NCBI GenBank assembly: GCA_964506645.1
Contig: CAZDML010000084.1
Span: 1 to 9,230, forward strand
Direction: 5' to 3'
Source of the DNA: CAZDML01 sp964506645
GTDB lineage: Bacteria > Elusimicrobiota > Elusimicrobia > 2-01-FULL-59-12
Length of the DNA: 9,230 bases
Shown here: positions 1 through 7,203 of the stretch, piece after piece
Position numbering within the stretch: position 1 is the first letter of the stretch
Layout of the letters: each line of letters opens with the position of its first letter
Notes under the pieces: generated by a model
What the model saw: only the letters and a program-made list of their open reading frames with translations
Databases searched by the model: none
Told to the model about the DNA's origin: nothing
Translations under genes and position numbers: made by a program

Positions 1-898
1 GGAACTTCCACTTTACAATGGCATTCCGCATCTCTTTGATCCAAACCAGAATCCCGATTCCGTGCGTGTTATTACCGATCCTAAAGAAGCCTCGAAGGCG
101 CTTGAAGGGATGTTGCGCGTAATGGATCACCGCTTCAAGAAATTTGCCAGCATGATGGCGCGTGATATCACGCACTATAACGAAATGATGGCGGAGGAAG
201 GACGGCCGCCGGAAGCCTATATCGTCATCATCATCGATGAACTTGCCGATCTTATGGCGGTCTCTCCCAAGGAAGTAGAACTCTCGATTCAGCGCTTGAC
301 TCAAATGGCGCGTGCGGTGGGCATTCATCTTGTTTTGGCGACTCAGCGTCCAAGCGTGGATGTCATTACGGGGGTTATCAAAGCGAACCTCCCGGCGCGT
401 ATTGCCTTCCGTGTGGCGTCGCAGACCGACTCCCGTGTCATTCTCGATTTTATGGGGGCGGAAAGTCTGCTCGGGAAAGGCGATATGCTCTTTTTGCCGC
501 CGGGCGACCCCAAACCGACTCGCCTGCAGTGTGGATTTGTCAGCACCAAAGAAGTGCAGAAAATCACAGATTACGCCCGCAGTCAGGGCACGCCGGCCTA
601 TGAACGTATTTTGAATCCCATCACCGGTTCCTCAGGTGGAGCTGCCATTGAAAGCAGCGGGAATCCGGAAGAAGACGACTTGCGCCAGGGACTGATTCTG
701 GTCTGTGAGCGCAAACGCGTGTCGCAGGATTTGCTAAAGGCCCACTTTGGCTCCTCTGCACGTGCTACCAATCTCTTAAGCCTCATGGAAGTCAAAGGGT
801 TTATCTCCAAGCCGGAAGGCACCAACCGTTGGACCATTTATTTTGATCGAATTGAATCGTACCTCGGTCAGATTAAAAACCAGCAGCCCGTTTCTTAA
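1..898 (+). CDS. ftsK: DNA translocase FtsK/SpoIIIE, C-terminal part (5' end outside window)
   Basis: FtsK is a membrane-anchored hexameric ATPase that pumps chromosomal DNA through the division septum and activates dif-site resolution. The frame is already open at base 2, where it reads ELPLYNGIPHLFDP, a typical stretch of the motor domain, so the gene begins upstream and Walker A is not in view. Visible are the Walker B region (YIVIIIDELADLM), the LVLATQRPSVDVITG segment, ARIAFRVASQTDSRVIL, and GKGDMLFLPPG, all hallmarks of the RecA-like motor. After a short acidic linker (NPEEDDL) comes a winged-helix gamma domain of about 65 residues, which in the family reads the polar orienting sequence. 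The stop is TAA at 896-898. The gene sits 14 bp before lolA; an ftsK-lolA pairing is also known in Gammaproteobacteria. The gamma recognition helix departs from the usual N-R-A-A-R pattern (see findings). Confidence 0.97.
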   Translation, partial: ELPLYNGIPHLFDPNQNPDSVRVITDPKEASKALEGMLRVMDHRFKKFASMMARDITHYNEMMAEEGRPPEAYIVIIIDELADLMAVSPKEVELSIQRLTQMARAVGIHLVLATQRPSVDVITGVIKANLPARIAFRVASQTDSRVILDFMGAESLLGKGDMLFLPPGDPKPTRLQCGFVSTKEVQKITDYARSQGTPAYERILNPITGSSGGAAIESSGNPEEDDLRQGLILVCERKRVSQDLLKAHFGSSARATNLLSLMEVKGFISKPEGTNRWTIYFDRIESYLGQIKNQQPVS

Positions 899-912
899 TC
901 TTTCCTAAATCC

Positions 913-1563
913 ATGTATAAAGTCCTGGTCGGTCTTCTCTTCTTTCTCGCTGGACCACTTTATGCCTTAGAGGCATTAACCCTCTCTGAAGTGCTCTCAC
1001 GTGTATCGGCCCGCCAGCATTCTTTACAAACCGCACGGATGACGGTGACGCAGAAGGTTCGTCGAGGCTCGGCCCCCGGAGAGGCATTACGTGGGGTGCT
1101 CACCCTGCAAAAACCCGCCAGTCTTCGCTTTGAAGAGAGCCACCCCGAACGCCAGCGTCTCATATCGGATGGAGAAAAACTTTGGTTCTATACACCAGCA
1201 GCCAAACAGCAGTTGGTGGGATCCTGGGGCGCCTGGGTGCGTTCTGCACGATTGCCCCTGCCTCTCTATGATTTTCTGATGGGGACTCCTATCGACCGTC
1301 TCCAGGACCGCTATGAAATGCTTTTCGGAGGTCTCGACAATGGGTTCTATCGCGTCACACTCAAACCCAAAACGACAGGGGAATTGCCGCTGACACTCTG
1401 GTTTTCTCCCGAGACCTTTTTTCCAATGAAGGGGGTTCTCGAAAGCTCGGGGAGCGTGCTAGAATGGAACATCATGGTTTTAGAATTAAATCCTGCTCTC
1501 TCTCCTAAAACATTTCTCCCGACGGTTCCGAAAGGGACGTCGGCGGTCTCCTGGAATTTTTAA
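913..1563 (+). CDS. lolA: Outer-membrane lipoprotein carrier protein LolA-like
   Basis: LolA is the periplasmic chaperone that takes lipoproteins from the inner-membrane LolCDE transporter to the outer membrane. The 216-residue product starts with a short signal peptide (MYKVLVGLLFFLAGPLYA, cleavage likely after the Leu-Tyr-Ala); there is no lipobox, so it should be soluble. The mature part shows the family pattern: LSEVLSRV at the N-terminus, then LRFEESHPERQRLISDGEKL followed by WFYTP, then beta-rich sequence to the end. Length is normal for LolA. The usual R-W-x-Y is R-F-E-E here. No convincing Shine-Dalgarno sequence precedes ATG 913, and only 14 bp separate it from ftsK, so translation may depend on reinitiation. 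Four lipoprotein genes lie about 4 kb downstream and would be natural clients. Assignment rests on motif memory, not a search; a distant LolA-like or DUF4292-type lipoprotein-carrier homologue is the alternative. Confidence 0.85.
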   Translation: MYKVLVGLLFFLAGPLYALEALTLSEVLSRVSARQHSLQTARMTVTQKVRRGSAPGEALRGVLTLQKPASLRFEESHPERQRLISDGEKLWFYTPAAKQQLVGSWGAWVRSARLPLPLYDFLMGTPIDRLQDRYEMLFGGLDNGFYRVTLKPKTTGELPLTLWFSPETFFPMKGVLESSGSVLEWNIMVLELNPALSPKTFLPTVPKGTSAVSWNF

Positions 1564-2322
1564 ATGAGTATAACGCGGTCGACCATAGGTATTGTGCTTC
1601 GTGAAGGACGCTTACGACAAAGACTTTCCATCGCCGAATGCGCCAAGAATACCCATATCTCGCCGCGTTATCTCGAAGCGCTTGAAGAAGAACGTTGGAA
1701 TGATTTGCCCTCCGAAAGCCATCGCATCGGATTTTTAAAGCTCTATTCTCGGTTTCTGGGTATTTCAGCTGATGATGTCCTTTCGCTTTACAATCAGGCC
1801 AAACAAACTCCGGTAGACAATGAGACGGCCCCTGAGTTGGCCAATGGAAAACATACCGAGCCAGTCAAAGCATCCTCGCATGGGCCCTCCGCCAAAGCCC
1901 CGTCGATGGCGCTTACCGGCCCTCATGTGGTAGGGATAGTGCTGGTTGTGCTCCTGGCTTGCTGGTTTGGATATCATTTTTTCCATCAAGACAAGCCCGG
2001 CGAACAAGCGACGCTGTGGAACGGCTTTCGCCCTCGACATAACCGTTTGGGGGCCAGCAAAATTCCTCAGCCTCAACAGCAGTTACGCATTCGCGCACAA
2101 ACCGATTCCTGGCTGCGTATTCTCAATGATCAGCAACTCGTGTTCGAGGGATTCCTTCGCACTGGAAGCAATAAAACATGGAGCGGGACGGGTCCTTTCT
2201 CCGTGAAAGTGGGCAACAAAGACGCGATCTTTATGTATTTTAATGAGCAGGAAATTGATTTAAAGAAATTTCCCAGCCCCGTGCTGGATATAAAGTTGCC
2301 TCTCGAAAGCGCCCCGCGGTGA
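1564..2322 (+). CDS. rodZ: RodZ-like HTH membrane protein (HTH_25 plus DUF4115)
   Basis: RodZ links MreB filaments to the membrane and the cell-wall elongation machinery. The 252-residue product has the diagnostic three-part layout. An N-terminal cytoplasmic helix-turn-helix domain (about residues 8-75) includes GIVLREGRLRQRLSIAECA and FLKLYSRFLGIS, where the aromatic residues correspond to the MreB-contact region of the family. A Pro/Ala/Ser-rich linker follows, then one transmembrane helix (about 122-140, VVGIVLVVLLACWFGYHFF). The C-terminal periplasmic beta domain of DUF4115 type (about 173-250) includes DSWLRILNDQQLVFEG, then a GPFSVKVGNKDAIFMYFN stretch. ATG 1564 immediately follows the lolA stop (TAA 1561-1563), with no strong ribosome binding site, which fits translational coupling. 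The stop overlaps the pgsA start (GTGA). Whether it acts in cell shape or only as a membrane HTH regulator cannot be told from sequence. Confidence 0.85.
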   Translation: MSITRSTIGIVLREGRLRQRLSIAECAKNTHISPRYLEALEEERWNDLPSESHRIGFLKLYSRFLGISADDVLSLYNQAKQTPVDNETAPELANGKHTEPVKASSHGPSAKAPSMALTGPHVVGIVLVVLLACWFGYHFFHQDKPGEQATLWNGFRPRHNRLGASKIPQPQQQLRIRAQTDSWLRILNDQQLVFEGFLRTGSNKTWSGTGPFSVKVGNKDAIFMYFNEQEIDLKKFPSPVLDIKLPLESAPR

Positions 2323-2963
2323 ACCTCCCTAACCGATTGACTCTGCTTCGTCTCTGTCTTGTTCCTGCCTTTATGGCGTTCATGATTTTTGATTGTTTGT
2401 GGACGCGAGTGGCTTCGTTGATCATTTTTATTGGCGCCAGTCTAACGGATCTCTACGACGGAAAAATTGCACGCGAAACCGGTACGGTGACTGTCATTGG
2501 GACGTTTCTGGATCCTTTAGTTGATAAAATGCTTATTGCCGCAGCACTTGTTGGGTTTGTTGAACTTCANNNNNNNNNNGCCTGGATGGTTGTGTTGATT
2601 ATTAGTCGTGAATTTCTGATCACGGGGCTGCGCAGTCTGGCCGCATCGCGCGGCGTGGTCATTGCCGCAGAGCGAGGGGGGAAGTTTAAAACCGCTTCGC
2701 AGATTACGGCCATTATTGTAATTCTTCTCATCCTGATCAGTAATTCAGCTTTTGAAAAGTGGCCGTCACTGTATCCGCCCACCGACCTAGCGTGGGGACG
2801 TGCCGTGACGCACTTCCTGGCACGCGGTCCCTACTGGCTTGTGCTCTGGGCGTCTCTGCTGACCGTGGTCTCCGGATATCTCTACATACAGAAGTACCAG
2901 GACCTGCTGCGTAAAGAATTTTCCATCCTGAAAGCCAAAGGTCAGAGCCAGCGCCCTTCATGA
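2319..2963 (+). CDS. pgsA: CDP-diacylglycerol-glycerol-3-phosphate 3-phosphatidyltransferase PgsA
   Basis: PgsA makes phosphatidylglycerophosphate from CDP-diacylglycerol and glycerol-3-phosphate in the inner membrane. The N-terminus MNLPNRLTLLRL is typical. The CDP-alcohol phosphotransferase motif D-x2-D-G-x2-A-R-x8-G-x3-D-x3-D is complete (DLYDGKIARETG through GTFLDPLVDK), so the metal and substrate ligands are intact. Downstream come ISREFLITGLRSLAASRG and GGKFKTASQ, then hydrophobic helices. About 214 residues, slightly longer than many family members because of a loop before the last helix. The start is GTG 2319, overlapping the rodZ stop by four bases; no later ATG would keep the N-terminal motif. 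Ten N's (2570-2579) hide about four residues between VEL and AWMVV, but the frame is the same on both sides and the spacing is what the family shows, so the gene is very likely intact. Confidence 0.95.
   Translation: MNLPNRLTLLRLCLVPAFMAFMIFDCLWTRVASLIIFIGASLTDLYDGKIARETGTVTVIGTFLDPLVDKMLIAAALVGFVELXXXXAWMVVLIISREFLITGLRSLAASRGVVIAAERGGKFKTASQITAIIVILLILISNSAFEKWPSLYPPTDLAWGRAVTHFLARGPYWLVLWASLLTVVSGYLYIQKYQDLLRKEFSILKAKGQSQRPS
2570..2579. other. Assembly gap of 10 N inside pgsA
   Basis: Ten undetermined bases. The reading frame of pgsA is maintained across them: codon 2568-2570 is CAN (His or Gln), three codons are unknown, and GCC (Ala) resumes at 2580. Relatives have about four residues here (usually ending in Pro before Ala-Trp), so the true gap is probably close to 10 bp, although a standard-size placeholder is also possible. 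Confidence 0.98.
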
Positions 2964-3433
2964 TCGATCTCCTGGCGAAAGCGCTGGCGAGTGGTTTATT
3001 CCTGAGTTATCTGCCTGGCCTTCTCCTGAAGCGCCATCATTTCACGGGCTCGGGCCTGGTGGGTTCCCTCTGGGGCGTTGCCCTTCTCCCTTGCTTGCCT
3101 GTATCGACGCCTCAGACAATCTTTGCATTGCTGGGCGTGGGCGCGATCAGTATTGCAATTTCCGATCGCGCAGAGGCGGCTTATGGCGTTAGCGACGACG
3201 CGCGCATTGTGATTGATGAATTTATCGGTTACTGGATTGCGATCGCATTTCTGCCGCATACCCGTCTTTTTGTTGTATCCGCCTTTATCCTGTTTCGAAT
3301 TTTCGATGTCTGGAAAGGTCTCGGGATCGCGCGATGGGGGCGACTGCCTGGGGGGTGGGGCGTGGTGATGGATGACATCATTGCCGGGCTTTACGCCAAT
3401 CTTTGTTTGCAGTTACTCCGAGTCTTCTTATGA
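2960..3433 (+). CDS. pgpA: Phosphatidylglycerophosphatase A
   Basis: PgpA removes the phosphate from phosphatidylglycerophosphate to give phosphatidylglycerol, the step directly after PgsA. The 157-residue product has the family core: SDRAEAAYGVSDDARIVIDE followed by FIGYWIAI, with the acidic G-x2-D-D-x2-I-V-I-D-E metal-binding signature. The second half carries FRIFDVWKGLGIARWGRLPG, then GWGVVMDDIIAGLYANL, with the paired Asp of the active site. Hydrophobic stretches before, between and after these motifs fit a multi-spanning inner-membrane protein of usual length. The start ATG 2960 overlaps the pgsA stop (ATGA), and its own stop overlaps the next gene's ATG in the same way. The coupling of two consecutive pathway enzymes supports both names. 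Confidence 0.95.
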   Translation: MIDLLAKALASGLFLSYLPGLLLKRHHFTGSGLVGSLWGVALLPCLPVSTPQTIFALLGVGAISIAISDRAEAAYGVSDDARIVIDEFIGYWIAIAFLPHTRLFVVSAFILFRIFDVWKGLGIARWGRLPGGWGVVMDDIIAGLYANLCLQLLRVFL

Positions 3434-5562
3434 GCACGGGTTCTAATCAACCCAACCGACTTCTGAACGAAAAAAGCCCTTACCTTCAACAACATGCCTA
3501 CAATCCCGTGGATTGGTATCCATGGGGACCGGAAGCCTTTAGTAAAGCCAAACACGAAAACAAGCCTATTCTCCTATCCATTGGTTATTCCACCTGCCAT
3601 TGGTGTCATGTCATGGAGCGAGAGTCCTTTGAAAACCCAGACACGGCTGCTCTAATGAATCAATACCTTGTTTGTATTAAGGTCGACCGCGAAGAGCGTC
3701 CTGACGTCGATAAAATTTACATGACCGCGGTCTCCGCCATGACCGGTTCCGGCGGCTGGCCGTTGAATGTGTTCCTCACGCCGGATTTGAAGCCGTTTTT
3801 TGGTGGAACTTATTTTCCGCCTGCCGCGCGATGGGGACATCCCGGGTGGCCGGATGTTGTCCATCAGATCGGAGAGGCCTGGACGAAGCCAGAAGAGCGG
3901 GAGAAAATGCTCTCTGCGGGCCAGCACATGTCCGAAACCCTCGCTTCGATCGTTGTGCAAACCCAGCCGCCGCAAGAAGGCAAGCCCGAGTGGCTCGATA
4001 TGGCCTTTAAGCATCTCAAGTCTCAGTACGATGAAGCCTATGGTGGCTTTGGCGGTGCTCCCAAATTTCCGATGCCGGTCTATCACCATTTTTTAATGCG
4101 CTACGGTGCTCGTACCCACAATGAAGAGGCGACGGAACTTAGTCTGCACACACTGCGCGAGATGGCCAAGGGAGGGATCTACGACCATATCGGTGGCGGG
4201 TTTTCCCGATATTCGACCGATGAACGCTGGCACATTCCACATTTTGAGAAGATGCTCTATGACAATGCGCAGCTGGCCGTGAATTATACGGAAGCCTATC
4301 AGATCTCCCACGACTCTGAACTGGCGCGTATTGCGCGCGAGACCCTCGACTATGTTCGGCGTGATATGACACACCGAGAAGGCGGTTTTTATTCGGCGGA
4401 AGATGCCGACTCCCTCCCAAGCCGTGAGGAGGCAGAAAAGACCGAAGGCGCGTTTTATGTCTGGGAAAAGTCAGAAATTATGAGCGTCTTGGGGGAGGAA
4501 GCCGGAGACATTTTTTGCTTTCGCTACGGGATTCGCGATCAAGGCAATGCGCTGCAGGATCCGCATAGTGAATTTACAAATAAAAATATTCTGTATGTCG
4601 CACACCCGTTGCCTGAAATTGCACGCCACTTTAAAACAAGCGAAGATGCGATTCGAGACAGTCTCGAGAACGCTCGTAAGAAGTTGTTTGCGGTGCGTGC
4701 GATGCGCCCCCGACCTCACCTGGATGACAAGATTATTACGGCCTGGAATGGTCTGATGATTTCCGCCTATGCGAAGGCCTATCAGGTCTGGGAAAACCCA
4801 CAGGATCTGGAAATGGCGCGCCGAGCGGCTCAATTTCTCAGAGTGAACCTCTTCGACGCTGAAGGACGCTGCTTGTACCGCCGCTGGCGTGAGGGGGAAA
4901 GAAATCATCCAGGCATTGCCGATGACTACGCCTTTCTCATTCAGGGGTTGCTCGATTTGTATGAGAGCGACTTCGATCCCGCCTGGTTGGCATGGGCGGA
5001 GGAACTTTTGGAGATTGAAATTGAGCGCTTCTATGATCCCTTGGCCGGTGGTTTTTTCATGACGGCCGTTGACCAGGACCCCCATCTCCTGCTTCGCGTG
5101 AAAGAAGATGCAGATAACGTTGAGCCTTGTGCTAGCTCGGTGTCCGCACTGAACCTGCTACGTTTGGCGCACTATACCAACTACACCGATTTGCGGGAAA
5201 AAGCCGAAAAAACACTGAACGCTTTTGGTCGTACATTGGCCCAGGCGCCTACGTCCATGCCTGTCATGCTCTCGGCGCTGGATTTTGCTCTTCAGCAGCC
5301 CCAGCAAATAGTTGTGGTGGGGAAACAGCAGGCCCTAGAGACGCAGGCCCTTCGGCGTATTCTGAATCGACACTTTTTGCCTGTCAAAATCGTTATCGGA
5401 CTCGAGGGGGAAGCCCAGCAGAAGCAGTGGGCTGAGAGACTGCCGTTTTTAGCAGCGATGAAGGAACTTGATGGCAAGGCGACGGTTTATGTGTGCCAAA
5501 ATTTTGCCTGTCGACAGCCGACATCGGATCCGGTCGTCTTTGAGACGGTTTTACTTAAATAG
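3430..5562 (+). CDS. DUF255/YyaL-type thioredoxin-fold and alpha/alpha-barrel protein
   Basis: This is the widespread YyaL/SPATA20 family; its biochemical role is not established. The 710-residue product opens with a thioredoxin-like DUF255 domain (about 8-170): NRLLNEKSPYLQQHAYNPVDW, then STCHWCHVMERESF with a C56-H-W-C59 pair, REERPDVDKIYM, and GGWPLNVFLTPDLKPFFGGT. The remainder resembles an N-acylglucosamine 2-epimerase-like alpha/alpha barrel: GGFGGAPKFPMP, GGIYDHIGGGFSRYSTDERW, HFEKMLYDNAQL, FYSAEDADS, and DDKIITAWNGLMISAYAKAY. I chose ATG 3430, which overlaps the pgpA stop (ATGA); an upstream in-frame TTG at 3403 would give nine extra residues lying inside pgpA and is less likely. Odd feature: the usual D-G-A-x-P-S-G-N-S loop reads D-N-V-E-P-C-A-S-S at residues 562-570. 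No membrane anchor is seen, so it is probably cytoplasmic. It may act as a thiol-redox or sugar-related enzyme, but that is inference from fold. Confidence 0.92.
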   Translation: MSTGSNQPNRLLNEKSPYLQQHAYNPVDWYPWGPEAFSKAKHENKPILLSIGYSTCHWCHVMERESFENPDTAALMNQYLVCIKVDREERPDVDKIYMTAVSAMTGSGGWPLNVFLTPDLKPFFGGTYFPPAARWGHPGWPDVVHQIGEAWTKPEEREKMLSAGQHMSETLASIVVQTQPPQEGKPEWLDMAFKHLKSQYDEAYGGFGGAPKFPMPVYHHFLMRYGARTHNEEATELSLHTLREMAKGGIYDHIGGGFSRYSTDERWHIPHFEKMLYDNAQLAVNYTEAYQISHDSELARIARETLDYVRRDMTHREGGFYSAEDADSLPSREEAEKTEGAFYVWEKSEIMSVLGEEAGDIFCFRYGIRDQGNALQDPHSEFTNKNILYVAHPLPEIARHFKTSEDAIRDSLENARKKLFAVRAMRPRPHLDDKIITAWNGLMISAYAKAYQVWENPQDLEMARRAAQFLRVNLFDAEGRCLYRRWREGERNHPGIADDYAFLIQGLLDLYESDFDPAWLAWAEELLEIEIERFYDPLAGGFFMTAVDQDPHLLLRVKEDADNVEPCASSVSALNLLRLAHYTNYTDLREKAEKTLNAFGRTLAQAPTSMPVMLSALDFALQQPQQIVVVGKQQALETQALRRILNRHFLPVKIVIGLEGEAQQKQWAERLPFLAAMKELDGKATVYVCQNFACRQPTSDPVVFETVLLK

Positions 5563-5596
5563 CCTGATTTGATAGACTGATTTCCCATCAACGTTT

Positions 5597-5602
5597 GAGG
5601 AG
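5597..5602 (+). promoter_or_regulatory. Strong ribosome binding site deciding the start of the first lipoprotein
   Basis: GAGGAG at 5597-5602 is the first clear Shine-Dalgarno sequence in the window. It abuts ATG 5603 directly, leaving no spacing, but lies six bases before ATG 5609, so 5609 is the better start. The 46-bp gap upstream of it shows no convincing terminator or sigma-70 promoter. Confidence 0.7.
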
Positions 5603-5608
5603 ATGATC

Positions 5609-6055
5609 ATGAAAAACGGCCTTCCGCTACTCTCTCTGCTGACCCTTGTGGGACTTACCGCATGCAGTCGCAATTCTTCATACGTCAAAGGCGGTGAAGT
5701 CAAAAAAACCATTGAGCAGGACTCCATCCAGTCTAAATATATTGAAACCATTGGTATTGGTGCCGCCGATTCCACGTTGAACAATACGACCCAGCGCCGC
5801 GCCACATCGCGTGACGCCGCCATCGTTCAGGCGCAGTATGAAATGCTTTCTATCGTGAAGGGTGTTCAGCTGGAAGGTGGTATTACCGTTCAAAAGGCCA
5901 TGGAAACCGACTCTCGCCTTGAAACGACGGTCAAAGACACGATCCGCGGAGCTCAAATCGTAAAAAATGAGTGGACCAACGATGATGGGTGTGTCGTGAC
6001 CTTGCGGATGGATAAGAAACGCCTCGAATCCGCAATGGGAGTGAAGTTTAAATGA
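5609..6055 (+). CDS. LPP20-family lipoprotein (FlgP-like module)
   Basis: A small predicted lipoprotein of 148 residues. The signal peptide MKNGLPLLSLLTLVGLTAC ends in a lipobox (L-T-A-C19); Ser at +2 predicts outer-membrane sorting. The mature part looks like a single LPP20-type domain: RDAAIVQAQYEMLSIVKGV as the first helix, an Ala/Gln/Val-rich segment with VQKAMETDSRLETTVKDTI, then the beta pair GAQIVKNEW and CVVTLRMDKKRLE. The family includes Helicobacter LPP20 and the Vibrio/Campylobacter flagellar lipoprotein FlgP; no flagellar gene is near, so the function stays open. ATG 5609 is preferred over 5603 by ribosome-binding-site spacing. The stop overlaps the next gene's ATG (ATGA at 6052-6055), implying co-translation. 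It opens a four-gene lipoprotein cluster and shares its module with the second gene. Confidence 0.82.
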   Translation: MKNGLPLLSLLTLVGLTACSRNSSYVKGGEVKKTIEQDSIQSKYIETIGIGAADSTLNNTTQRRATSRDAAIVQAQYEMLSIVKGVQLEGGITVQKAMETDSRLETTVKDTIRGAQIVKNEWTNDDGCVVTLRMDKKRLESAMGVKFK

Positions 6056-7194
6056 GATTTTTGAAACCCGCCGCTGTTTGGCTGCTGGCCACGACTGTTC
6101 TTTTGAGCGGGTGTGCAGGGTCGTCCAGCCGTTTAAAGAATGCCGCAGAGAAGTCGGACGAAATTGTCGAAGCCGAGGGCATGGCGCCTTATAAGGCTGA
6201 TGATCTTCCCGGGACCAAAGCGGCATCGCTCGCAGCCGCACAACGCGCCGCTGTTGAACTCGTGGTAGGGGTCTATGTCAGCGCCAAGACGCGCGTCGAT
6301 AAAGCCGTCGCTATCGAACAAAAAATTCTCACTCGTACCGGCGGATACGTGAAGAAATATGACATTTTAAAAGAGGGACGAGATGGCGACTGGTACAAAA
6401 TGCGAATTCGCGCCCTTGTTTCGACCAAGGCCCTACAGGAAGATCTGGAAGACCTTGGTTTTTTAAAGGGCCCTGCTGTGGGAAATCCCCGCGTGGCCTT
6501 TATGCTTTCGGAATGGGCGGGTGAGAAACCATCGGATACCAAACCCGCCACACAGGCCCTTACACAGGACCTGCTCAATCGCGGGTTTAAAGTCGTTGAA
6601 TTGCCGAAGTCCATTCCCGCGGATGCAGATGCCTCGGAAGTGGCGCGTAATCTTAGCCGCGGTAGCTGCGAACTGTTGATCGCTGGTCTGGCCCGAGCGC
6701 AGTCCATGGCCATGGATAACAAGCTCGGAGGAATGTCATCTTATCGTGCGTCTGTGAGCCTGCGTGTGCTTGAAGTCGGCAGCGGCGAAGTGATCGCAAC
6801 CGTTTCGGATACCGCGAGTGGACTTGAAGCCACTCCGGAGCTCTCCGCCGCTAAAGCGCTTACCAATGCCGCTCAAGCCGTTGCTAAACAACTCTATACG
6901 CTGCCTGCGGAGCTTGATAAGCGATCTCACGTGACGGTGACGATTACAGGAATTACGTCGTTTGAAGCGCTTGCCAAACTGCAGACGGAACTTCCTAAAC
7001 AGTCCGGAGTGCGTGATAGTTTTCTACGTTCTTTCTCTCAATCGACAGGAATTGCGGTGCTGGATGTCCAGACCAATGGCATCAGTCCACAGTCGATCGC
7101 AGAAACCGCTGTAAAAATTGGCGGCTCGACGTGGTCGATTTATCAAGTGGTTGGCTATTCCGTTCAGCTGTCTGCTTCCCTGGCAGGGCGCTAG
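6052..7194 (+). CDS. Multidomain lipoprotein with FlgT-N/LPP20-like and TolB-N-like regions
   Basis: A 380-residue predicted lipoprotein. The signal peptide ends at lipobox L-S-G-C21, with Ala at +2 (outer-membrane sorting expected). Three regions can be seen. Residues about 46-137 match the LPP20/FlgT N-terminal pattern: AASLAAAQRAAVELVVGVYV, VDKAVAIEQKILTRTGGYVK, KYDILKEGRDGDWYKMRIRA. Residues about 142-285 look like a TolB-N/CsgG-type alpha/beta domain: NPRVAFMLSEW, ALTQDLLNRGFKVVELP, CELLIAGLARAQSM, VSLRVLEVGSGEVIATVSDT. Residues about 290-378 form a third alpha/beta unit (HVTVTITGITSFEALAKLQ; GVRDSFLRSFSQSTGIAVLD) that I cannot name. The first two regions recall Vibrio FlgT, an H-ring component, but the FlgT C-terminal domain is absent here and appears instead two genes downstream. 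GGGAG at 6037-6041 is a plausible ribosome binding site inside the previous gene, and the 4-bp overlap indicates coupling. Confidence 0.78.
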   Translation: MRFLKPAAVWLLATTVLLSGCAGSSSRLKNAAEKSDEIVEAEGMAPYKADDLPGTKAASLAAAQRAAVELVVGVYVSAKTRVDKAVAIEQKILTRTGGYVKKYDILKEGRDGDWYKMRIRALVSTKALQEDLEDLGFLKGPAVGNPRVAFMLSEWAGEKPSDTKPATQALTQDLLNRGFKVVELPKSIPADADASEVARNLSRGSCELLIAGLARAQSMAMDNKLGGMSSYRASVSLRVLEVGSGEVIATVSDTASGLEATPELSAAKALTNAAQAVAKQLYTLPAELDKRSHVTVTITGITSFEALAKLQTELPKQSGVRDSFLRSFSQSTGIAVLDVQTNGISPQSIAETAVKIGGSTWSIYQVVGYSVQLSASLAGR

Positions 7195-7203
7195 GGGGGA
7201 ATT

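Noticed and set aside
3403..3429. TTG start for the DUF255 gene, nine residues upstream
   Set aside because: ATG 3430 overlaps the pgpA stop as ATGA, matching the coupling style of the preceding genes, and family members start close to the NRL motif.
4471..5085. 204-codon open frame on the minus strand
   Set aside because: Lies wholly inside the strongly conserved DUF255 gene on the opposite strand and has no recognisable domain; a shadow frame.
5678..6241. 187-codon open frame on the minus strand across the first two lipoprotein genes
   Set aside because: Composition is that of reverse-complemented coding sequence (Arg/Leu/His-rich); both plus-strand genes have signal peptides and coherent domains.
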